This document shows positions 7,778 through 12,532 of a stretch of 12,532 bases of DNA, piece after piece. The position numbers were made by a program, and so were the translations under genes. The first letter of the stretch is position 1; each line of letters opens with the position of its first letter. The stretch spans positions 1-12,532 of the forward strand of contig CAZGKW010000074.1 in NCBI GenBank assembly GCA_964526295.1, in the 5' to 3' direction. The notes beneath the pieces are model-generated. The model saw nothing but the letters and a program-made list of their open reading frames with translations, was not told the DNA's origin and ran no database searches. Origin of the DNA: CAZGKW01 sp964526295. GTDB taxonomy: Bacteria; Planctomycetota; Phycisphaerae; FEN-1346.

Positions 7778-7783
7778 CCCCTT
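7778..7783 (-). promoter_or_regulatory. Ribosome binding site of GH3-A
   Basis: AAGGGG read on the minus strand, five bases before the ATG at 7772. It decides the start within a much longer open frame. Confidence 0.7.
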
Positions 7784-7837
7784 CTGCGAGAAGCCACCTC
7801 GTCGGCGTGGTCGTCTGGTAAGCAAACGCACCACGCC

Positions 7838-9565
7838 TCATTTTCCAACGGCCACTTGAAAGCCGCGGGGGAGGGCGTCGCTGACCTCGACCGGCAGCCG
7901 TCCGTGCGCCGCGACCCGGCCGGCGGCCAGGTCGACCGCCGCCTCCAGCGTCGTCGGCGCGATGCCGAACGCGCAGACGACGCCGCCGACCTCTTCCGGC
8001 AGCCGCGCGGCGACGTACGGCGCGCCGGTGAGAATGACCAGCGTCGGCCGCCCGTAGGAAACCGCCTGCCGCAGGGCTTCGACCAGGCCGCTCTCGGCCC
8101 CCACGCTGGCCTCGCCGCTTCGGACCGCCGTCAGGAGGAAGACGACCAGGTCGGCGTTCTTGACGAGCCCCTCCAGCTCGTAGAGCTGGTCCCGCGTCGG
8201 CCCTTGGTCGAGGACCGTGCCGACCGCCGCCGGGAAGTACCGCCGGACGCTCCGCAGGAGCATGTCGTGCGAGCGGTCGGGGTCGTTCGCCACGCAGACG
8301 CTGCGGCTCCGCGGCGCAACGACCAGCGGCCGCGCGAAGCGCTTCGCATCGAGCGGCAACAGGCCGCCGGCGTTCTTCAGGCACACGGCCGCCTTCCGCG
8401 CCAGGCGCCGGCCGGTCTCGACCTGCTCCGGCGTGCCGACGCCCGCGCGGACCCGCTCCGCGTCGAACGGCCGCCGCTCGAACAGGCCGTAGCGGGCCTT
8501 CAGGTCGAGCACCTTCCGCACGGACGCGTCGATCTGCGACTCGGAAAGCCGCCCTTCGCGGACGAACCGCTTCGTCTCCTCCACCGCCGGCGTCAGCTCC
8601 CTGTTGACCTTCATCAGGACCATGTCGTTGCCGGCCTCGATGGCCATCGCGCAGGCCGTCGGAACGCCCCATCGGTTCGAGATAGCCAGCATCGAAATAT
8701 CATCGGTGTAAACGACGCCGTCGAACCCCAGCTCGCCCCGCAGGACGTCGCGGATGATGACCGGCGACATCGACGCGGGAAGGTCCGAATCGCCAAGGGC
8801 CGGGTAGATCGTGTGCGAGAGCATGACCATCTCGACCCCCGCCTCGATCGCCGCCCGGAACGGGGGAAACTCCACCCGGTCGAAGTGCTCCCGCGGCATG
8901 TCGAGCACGTCGAGGTCGGCGTGGGCGTTGATCTCGGCGTGGCCGCGCCCAGGGAAATGCTTCGCCGTGCAGAAAAGGCCCGCGTCCAGGTAGGCCCCGA
9001 CGACGCGGGCCCCGAGGCGGGCGACCGTCTCGGGGTCGTCGCCCAGGGCCCGGTGGGCGATCTCCGGGTTCCGCGGGTTCGAGTTCACGTCGACGCATGC
9101 CCCAAGGAGCATATCGACGCCGATCGCCTTCAGTTGGATCGCCGAGAGCTGCCCCGCGGCGTACGCCTCGTCCTCGTCGCCGATGGCGGCGATGCCCATC
9201 TGGTTCGGCACGAGCACGGTCGGGCTGCGGCGGAACTCGCTCTCCTCCATCCCGCCTTCCTGGTCGCACGTGCAGATCGCCGGCACGCCCATGATCTCCC
9301 ACGACAGCTCCTTCACCCGATGCAGAAATTCGGCCGTCTCCTCGATCGGGACGAGCCGGCCGATGCCGCACGGGTGGTAGCTGCCGCCGCGGACGAACCG
9401 GGCGAAGTTGTACGACAGCGAGTACCCGCCAAAGTGATTCTCCTCCATGTACGCCCGGACCTGCTCCAGCGACTCCTCGGCCACGATGCCGCTCAGGAAA
9501 AGCTGGGCGATCCGGTCCTCGAGGCCCATCGCCGCCAACAGCTTGTCGATGTCAACATCTGTCAT
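7838..9565 (-). CDS. GH3 NagZ-like family protein with altered Asp-x-His dyad (GH3-B)
   Basis: A 575-aa GH3 protein, a diverged paralogue of GH3-A. The barrel shows ICTCDQEGG, KHFPGRG and the nucleophile Asp288 in VVYTDDISM. The dyad that is normally Asp-x-His in NagZ-type enzymes reads Asn213-Ala-His215 (EINAHADLD), so the Asp is replaced by Asn while His stays. A complete C-terminal domain ends in GRLPVEVSDALPRGF, the usual GH3 two-domain ending. No signal peptide is visible, so action in the cytoplasm is likely. ATG 9565 has AGGAGA seven bases upstream. The gene is 111 bp downstream of the sulfatase and 65 bp upstream of GH3-A. By family it should act on N-acetyl-beta-hexosaminides, hydrolytically or by phosphorolysis as shown for some NagZ-type enzymes; which one cannot be read here. 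Confidence 0.9.
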   Translation of the reverse strand: MTDVDIDKLLAAMGLEDRIAQLFLSGIVAEESLEQVRAYMEENHFGGYSLSYNFARFVRGGSYHPCGIGRLVPIEETAEFLHRVKELSWEIMGVPAICTCDQEGGMEESEFRRSPTVLVPNQMGIAAIGDEDEAYAAGQLSAIQLKAIGVDMLLGACVDVNSNPRNPEIAHRALGDDPETVARLGARVVGAYLDAGLFCTAKHFPGRGHAEINAHADLDVLDMPREHFDRVEFPPFRAAIEAGVEMVMLSHTIYPALGDSDLPASMSPVIIRDVLRGELGFDGVVYTDDISMLAISNRWGVPTACAMAIEAGNDMVLMKVNRELTPAVEETKRFVREGRLSESQIDASVRKVLDLKARYGLFERRPFDAERVRAGVGTPEQVETGRRLARKAAVCLKNAGGLLPLDAKRFARPLVVAPRSRSVCVANDPDRSHDMLLRSVRRYFPAAVGTVLDQGPTRDQLYELEGLVKNADLVVFLLTAVRSGEASVGAESGLVEALRQAVSYGRPTLVILTGAPYVAARLPEEVGGVVCAFGIAPTTLEAAVDLAAGRVAAHGRLPVEVSDALPRGFQVAVGK

Positions 9566-9572
9566 GCGTGGG

Positions 9573-9578
9573 TCTCCT
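9573..9578 (-). promoter_or_regulatory. Ribosome binding site of GH3-B
   Basis: AGGAGA on the minus strand, seven bases before the ATG at 9565. It supports separate translation of GH3-B from a shared transcript with the sulfatase. Confidence 0.65.
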
Positions 9579-9638
9579 GCCGGCCGGCGCCCGCGTCACG
9601 TCAGGCGGCCCGCGCCACGCCGTGCGGCCGGCACCCCT

Positions 9639-9656
9639 CGGCCGTGGCCACGGCCG
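9639..9656. promoter_or_regulatory. 18-bp perfect palindrome between sulfatase and GH3-B
   Basis: CGGCCGTGGCCACGGCCG equals its own reverse complement. It lies in the 111-bp gap, 20 bases after the sulfatase stop on the minus strand. With no central loop and no T-tract it suits a dimeric regulator site better than a terminator. In GC-rich DNA a palindrome of this size can also arise by chance. Confidence 0.45.
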
Positions 9657-9676
9657 GCCCGCTCGAGGGCCTCGTC

Positions 9677-11203
9677 TCACGCGTTCGGGTCGTACGCCGG
9701 GTTCGCCCCGCTCGGCGCCGGCGCGTTCACGCTCCGCCGCCACGCCAGCATCACCTCGTGCAGCTCGCGGGCCTTCTCGGGCTTCGCGTCGGCCAGGTTG
9801 CGGCTCTCGCCGGGGTCCTCCCGCAGGTTGTAAAGCTCCAGCCGCCCGTCCTCGAAGAACTCCAGGAGCTTCCAGTCCCGCACCCGCACCGCCGCCACCG
9901 GCCGCGTGATGAACGGCCCGTCCAGCGTCGTGTTGTCCGGCCACCGCTTCGCGTAGGCCGGGAAGTGCCAGAAAATCGCGTCCCGCCCCAGGTGCTCCAC
10001 CTTCCCGGTCAGGAGCGGCACGAGCGACTCGCCGTCCAGCGGCCGGCCCTTCGGCGGCGAGGTGCTCGTCAGCTCCAGAAACGTCGGATAGAAATCAACA
10101 TTAATGATGGGCTCGCTCGACCGGCTGCCCGGCCGGACCTTCCCCGGCCAGCGGACGATCATCGGCACCCGGATGCCCCCCTCGTAGAGCTGCCCCTTCT
10201 GCCCCCGCAGGGGCCGCGAGTCGGTCCCCGGCCCCCACCCCCCGTTGTCCGAGGTGAAGATGACCAGCGTCTCGTCCGCCAGGCCCAGCTCCTCGAGCGC
10301 ATCGAGCAGGCGGCCGACGTTCTCGTCCATCAGCTCGACCATCGCGGCGTACTCGGGCCGCGACTGCCGGCCTTCCCCCGGCTTGCCGCGGTACTTGGCG
10401 ATCGTCTCGGCCTTGGCCTCCAGCTTCCCCGCCGCCAGGCAGTGCACGGTATAGTAAGACATATCAAGGAAAAATGGATGCCCGCCGCGCGCCCCGGCGC
10501 CCGCCGCCCGCTGCTTCTTCAGGAAAGCGACCGCCTCGTCCGTCAGCCGGTCGGGCAGGTACTCCCCCTTCGGCCCGTTCGTCAGATACTTCATGTTATA
10601 GGGGCTGAAGTACGTCTTCGGCATGCCCGCCCCGGACCCGGCCACGTTGACGTCGAAGCCCTGGCCCTCGGGCCCCGTCTCGGCCCCGTCGCCCAGGTGC
10701 CACTTGCCCACGTGGGCCGTCGCATAGCCCGCACCGCCGAGCCGCTCGGCGACCGTGACGACGCCGCCCTCGAGGTGCCGCGTGTTCGGAGGCGGGACGA
10801 CCTTCTGGGCCTCCACCGGCGGCGGGTTCGACCGCCACACGCAGAACACCCCGTGCCGCGGACTGTACTGGCCGCTCATCAGGCACGCCCGGCTCGGGGC
10901 ACACACCGGCGCCGACGCGTACGCGTCCGTGAAGACCATCCCTTCCTGGGCGAGGGCGTCGATCCGCGGCGTATGGTAATACGTGCTACCCATGCACGAG
11001 AGGTCTTTCCACCCGAGGTCGTCGATCATGATGAGGAGGATGTTCGGCCGCTCGGGCACCGCGCGGGGCCCGGCGCCCAGGGCATCGGACGCGGCAAACG
11101 GTCCCCGGCCCGGCCGCCCGAGTATCGTCCCGCCGGCCGCCGCGGCCGCACCCAGACCCGCCCGTGCCAGGAACCCCCGCCGCGAGATCGCTCGGTTCGT
11201 CAC
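9677..11203 (-). CDS. Tat-exported Cys-type sulfatase
   Basis: A 508-aa formylglycine-dependent sulfatase of the alkaline phosphatase superfamily, cleaving a sulfate ester from an unknown substrate, probably a sulfated glycan. The N-terminus carries a twin-arginine signal (SRRGFL, residues 7-12, then an Ala/Gly-rich stretch), so export of folded protein is likely. Catalytic features: Asp61-Asp62 (NILLIMIDDLG), the modification motif Cys101-Ala-Pro-Ser-Arg, HVGKWHLG, Asp319-Asn320 (SDNGG), and the usual C-terminal block ELYNLREDPGESRNLAD. GTG 11203 is preferred over ATG 11242 because GGAAGGGAG lies six bases before it and the protein then begins MTNRAISRRGFL, a normal Tat start. Its activating enzyme is not in the window. 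It is the first gene of a likely operon with the two GH3 genes, which suggests that desulfation feeds their substrates. Confidence 0.93.
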   Translation of the reverse strand: MTNRAISRRGFLARAGLGAAAAAGGTILGRPGRGPFAASDALGAGPRAVPERPNILLIMIDDLGWKDLSCMGSTYYHTPRIDALAQEGMVFTDAYASAPVCAPSRACLMSGQYSPRHGVFCVWRSNPPPVEAQKVVPPPNTRHLEGGVVTVAERLGGAGYATAHVGKWHLGDGAETGPEGQGFDVNVAGSGAGMPKTYFSPYNMKYLTNGPKGEYLPDRLTDEAVAFLKKQRAAGAGARGGHPFFLDMSYYTVHCLAAGKLEAKAETIAKYRGKPGEGRQSRPEYAAMVELMDENVGRLLDALEELGLADETLVIFTSDNGGWGPGTDSRPLRGQKGQLYEGGIRVPMIVRWPGKVRPGSRSSEPIINVDFYPTFLELTSTSPPKGRPLDGESLVPLLTGKVEHLGRDAIFWHFPAYAKRWPDNTTLDGPFITRPVAAVRVRDWKLLEFFEDGRLELYNLREDPGESRNLADAKPEKARELHEVMLAWRRSVNAPAPSGANPAYDPNA

Positions 11204-11209
11204 GTCGTA

Positions 11210-11218
11210 CTCCCTTCC
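11210..11218 (-). promoter_or_regulatory. Ribosome binding site deciding the sulfatase start
   Basis: GGAAGGGAG on the minus strand, six bases before GTG 11203. The upstream in-frame ATG at 11242 would include this site inside the coding region, which argues against that longer start. Confidence 0.75.
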
Positions 11219-11260
11219 GTTGATGCGTGCGTCCCCGTCCACTTCCTACGCGAAGCGGCG

Positions 11261-11289
11261 ATTCTACCGTCCCGGCGGCCGCGGGGGAA
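11261..11289 (-). promoter_or_regulatory. Possible sulfatase-operon promoter
   Basis: TAGAAT on the minus strand (11261-11266) matches the -10 consensus at 5 of 6 positions and would give a leader of about 50 nt. The -35 position 17 bases upstream reads TTCCCC, a poor match, so activator dependence is possible. Confidence 0.3.
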
Positions 11290-11334
11290 GCCTTTCGTTT
11301 TTCGAGCCGCGTGCGCAAGAACGCGGGGGCACGG

Positions 11335-11429
11335 GGACACGATAGGGCCGAGCGCGTTACGGACGGACCCCCGGTCGCGCGACCGGGGCCCAGCGCCGCG
11401 TTGACCGCGGGAGGGCCTTTATCGTGTCC
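11335..11429. repeat. Concentric inverted repeats with flanking ACGG direct repeats
   Basis: GGACACGATA (11335-11344) and TATCGTGTCC (11420-11429) are exact 10-bp inverted repeats. Each is bordered outside by ACGG (11331-11334 and 11430-11433), like a 4-bp target duplication. Near the centre is a perfect 20-bp palindrome at 11369-11388. The layout fits either a 95-bp MITE-like element or a nested regulator-binding site between the divergent genes. The outer arms alone could occur by chance; the near-common centre and flanking repeats make the arrangement more notable. Confidence 0.5.
11369..11388. promoter_or_regulatory. 20-bp perfect palindrome in the divergent promoter region
   Basis: CCCCGGTCGCGCGACCGGGG is its own reverse complement. 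It lies between the sulfatase and the SdiA-regulated-type gene, 166 bp from one start and 142 bp from the other, a suitable place for a shared operator. No T-tract follows on either side. Confidence 0.55.
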
Positions 11430-11444
11430 ACGGTTCCTGGGAAC

Positions 11445-11472
11445 TTGCAACCCCGCCGGGCGTATAAGACAA
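11445..11472 (+). promoter_or_regulatory. Possible promoter of the SdiA-regulated-type gene
   Basis: TTGCAA (11445-11450) and GACAAT (11467-11472) are 16 bases apart, each matching 4 of 6 consensus bases; TATAAG (11463-11468) is an alternative -10 box with no good -35. Either way the start would lie about 55 nt upstream of the coding region. Confidence 0.35.
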
Positions 11473-11517
11473 TGGATGCGTCGAGCGCTGGGTGCAAGAA
11501 TCGGACGCGACGGCACC

Positions 11518-11522
11518 GGAGG
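11518..11522 (+). promoter_or_regulatory. Ribosome binding site, start of the SdiA-regulated-type gene
   Basis: GGAGG, seven bases before ATG 11530. It selects this start inside a frame that is open from 11227. Confidence 0.75.
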
Positions 11523-11529
11523 ACCCCGC

Positions 11530-12375
11530 ATGAACGGTCCAGCTATCGTGTTGGCGTCCGCCCTGCTCGTCGCCGGCGCCACCGGCGCCGCCCTCCGCGG
11601 CGATCCGCCCCGGAAGCCGAAGCAGGCGCCCGCCGAAGGGCCACCCGCCAAGGACGCGACGCCCGGCCGGATCGGCCTCGACGCCTACGTCCCCCGCGGC
11701 GAGGCCGCGCGCATTCCCGGCGTCCCCGCCAACGCCTCCGGGCTCGCATGCGACACCGAGACCGGCACGTTCTTCGTCGTCGTCGACGGGCCGCCGATGA
11801 TCGTCGCCTTCTCCCCCGCCCGGAACCAGGTCCGGGCCATCCGCCTCGAGAACTTCGCCGACCCCGAAGGCATCGCCTACGTCGAGGACGGCCTCGTCGC
11901 CGTCGTCGAGGAAGGAAGGGGCACCCTCTGCCTCGTCAAGATCGGGGCCTCGACCACCGCCGTCTCACGCGACCAGGCCCAGGTCATCCAGGTCGACCGG
12001 ACGGGCGGCAACACGGGACTGGAAGGCCTCGCCTACGACCCCGCCTCGGACTGCTTCTACGTCGTCAAAGAAAAGTCGCCCCGGAAGGTCTACAAGGTCA
12101 GCCGCGACGGGAAGGTCTCGACGCCCTGGGACGCCGAGAACGACGGGCCGCCCGTCGGCGACCTGTCGGCGATCCACTTCCATACGCCGACCGGGCACCT
12201 GGTGCTCATCAGCCACGAGTCGCGCGTCGCCCTGGAGTGCACCACGGAGGGAAAGGTTATCTCGACCCTCCGCCTGGGCCTCGCCAAGGCCGAGGGCGTG
12301 ACCATGGACGCCGAGGGGGTGCTCTACGTCTGCGGCGAGCCGAGCGTCCTCCAGGCATACGTCGAGCGGAACTGA
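11530..12375 (+). CDS. Secreted SdiA-regulated-family beta-propeller protein
   Basis: A 281-aa protein. Residues 1-20 form a signal peptide (hydrophobic core AIVLASALLVAGA, likely cut after ATGA), followed by a charged Pro/Lys/Ala linker (about 23-48) and a beta-propeller of the SdiA-regulated type (60-281). Repeating blade motifs are SGLACDTETGTFFVVVDGPP, FADPEGIAYVEDGLVAVVEE, LEGLAYDPASDCFYVVKEK, DLSAIHFHTPTGHLVLISHE and AEGVTMDAEGVLYVCGEP. The family is named after an Escherichia coli SdiA-controlled gene; its biochemical function is unknown and no catalytic role can be assigned. It probably lies in the periplasm or outside the cell. It is divergent from the sulfatase operon and may share its control region. 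Start chosen from GGAGG seven bases upstream and from the signal peptide. Confidence 0.88.
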   Translation: MNGPAIVLASALLVAGATGAALRGDPPRKPKQAPAEGPPAKDATPGRIGLDAYVPRGEAARIPGVPANASGLACDTETGTFFVVVDGPPMIVAFSPARNQVRAIRLENFADPEGIAYVEDGLVAVVEEGRGTLCLVKIGASTTAVSRDQAQVIQVDRTGGNTGLEGLAYDPASDCFYVVKEKSPRKVYKVSRDGKVSTPWDAENDGPPVGDLSAIHFHTPTGHLVLISHESRVALECTTEGKVISTLRLGLAKAEGVTMDAEGVLYVCGEPSVLQAYVERN

Positions 12376-12431
12376 AGGCGAGGACGGAGACGGGAGGCGG
12401 GAGGGAAGGCGACACCGCTCTGGCCGCCGTT

Positions 12432-12475
12432 CTCCCTCTCCCTTGACGGGAGAGGGGCGGGGTGAGGGGGAGCAA
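12432..12475. repeat. Dispersed-type palindromic repeat with 9-bp hairpin
   Basis: CCCTCTCCC (12434-12442) and GGGAGAGGG (12448-12456) form a perfect stem with loop TTGAC, followed by a G-rich GGGGTGAGGGGG tail. This composition matches a kind of intergenic repeat known from many GC-rich genomes, whose false translations read like LTPPLSRQGRG on one strand and PSPRPSPVKGEG on the other. It could also act as a bidirectional terminator for the converging genes on either side. Only one copy is in the window, so repetition is inferred from recall of the motif. Confidence 0.6.
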
Positions 12476-12479
12476 GGGC

Positions 12480-12531
12480 GTTGCCGCGTCGCCTCCTCGA
12501 CGATCGCGATCTCCTCGTCCGTCAGGCCATA
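12480..12531 (-). CDS. C-terminal tail of a gene entering from the right edge
   Basis: The last 52 bases read on the minus strand as YGLTDEEIAIVEEATRQ. A (L)YGLT(D/E)EEI-IVE ending is common in DNA methyltransferase or type IIG restriction proteins, which makes that the best guess, but about 17 codons are too few to be sure. The frame does not stop before the palindromic repeat; it continues through it and antisense to the SdiA-regulated-type gene as far as a TGA at 11967-11965. The true end is therefore unclear, and the repeat may have replaced the native stop. Confidence 0.35.
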
Positions 12532-12532
12532 G

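Larger units (their letters stand above)
11204..11529. other. 326-bp divergent intergenic region
   Basis: No gene is visible here. It holds the sulfatase ribosome binding site and possible promoter, the concentric inverted repeats, and the promoter-like boxes and GGAGG of the plus-strand gene. Plus-strand reading frames extend through it from 11227 but lack a suitable start context before 11530. Confidence 0.8.

Noticed and set aside
7773..8672. N-terminal extension of the GH3-A frame
   Set aside because: The added part overlaps GH3-B in another frame, is Arg/Gly/Pro-rich without homology, and a good ribosome binding site marks ATG 7772.
11204..11242. ATG 11242 as the sulfatase start
   Set aside because: It lies upstream of a strong ribosome binding site for GTG 11203 and would add 13 charged residues before an ordinary Tat signal.
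7763..11404. Very long plus-strand open frame (1213 codons) opposite GH3-B and the sulfatase
   Set aside because: It is antisense to two genes with clear family motifs. Long antisense frames are common in GC-rich DNA with G/C-ending codons, and the translation is Arg/Pro/Asp/Val-rich with no recognisable domain.
11227..11529. N-terminal extension of the SdiA-regulated-type gene
   Set aside because: The added residues have no homology, cross the palindromic control region, and would bury the signal peptide that starts at ATG 11530.

Overview
The window is GC-rich bacterial DNA whose genes mostly use G/C-ending codons. It carries six complete protein genes, one gene tail cut by the right edge, several palindromes and one tandem repeat. 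The mix suggests Planctomycetota or a related PVC-type lineage, probably from a metagenome: a Tat-exported sulfatase, two NagZ-like GH3 proteins, a GH95/DUF5703-like protein, an SdiA-regulated-type beta-propeller and a non-pyrrolysine MttB-family methyltransferase. This placement is an inference from gene content. No rRNA, tRNA or ribosomal protein is present to settle it.

Left part (1-3623). The window opens with four tandem copies of a 24-bp unit (1-96) and a strong 11-bp-stem hairpin (100-125). A poorly supported open stretch follows, ending at 304. A palindrome and a promoter-like pair lead directly into the GTG of a NadE-type protein (361-2007), so its mRNA may be leaderless. In that protein the glutaminase triad (Glu41, Lys112, Cys163) is intact, but the ATP-binding motif of the NAD synthetase half is degenerate. 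A GC hairpin and a second inverted repeat separate it from an MttB-superfamily gene (2133-3623) with isoleucine at the expected pyrrolysine position. No corrinoid protein lies nearby.

Middle and right part (3795-11203). A plus-strand GH95/DUF5703-like gene (3795-6053) meets, tail to tail with a 3-bp gap, a three-gene minus-strand cluster: sulfatase (11203-9677), then GH3-B (9565-7838), then GH3-A (7772-6057). Short gaps and good ribosome binding sites suggest one operon. The sulfatase has a twin-arginine signal, while both GH3 proteins and the GH95-like protein lack visible signals. A plausible reading is that sulfate is removed outside the cytoplasm and amino-sugar or fucose-type glycosides are processed inside, but the substrate cannot be read from the sequence.

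Right end (11204-12532). The sulfatase is divergent from a secreted SdiA-regulated-type beta-propeller gene (11530-12375). The 326-bp divergent region contains a 20-bp perfect palindrome nearly concentric with 10-bp inverted arms flanked by ACGG direct repeats, resembling either an operator array or a small MITE-like element. After the propeller gene lies a dispersed-type palindromic repeat (about 12432-12475). The edge then holds about 17 codons of a minus-strand gene tail, which runs into that repeat without an obvious stop.

The two most interesting points are the NadE-like protein with a lost synthetase motif and the GH3 pair, one member of which lacks the Asp of the NagZ Asp-x-His dyad. 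I see no clear multi-gene defence or other wholly new system.
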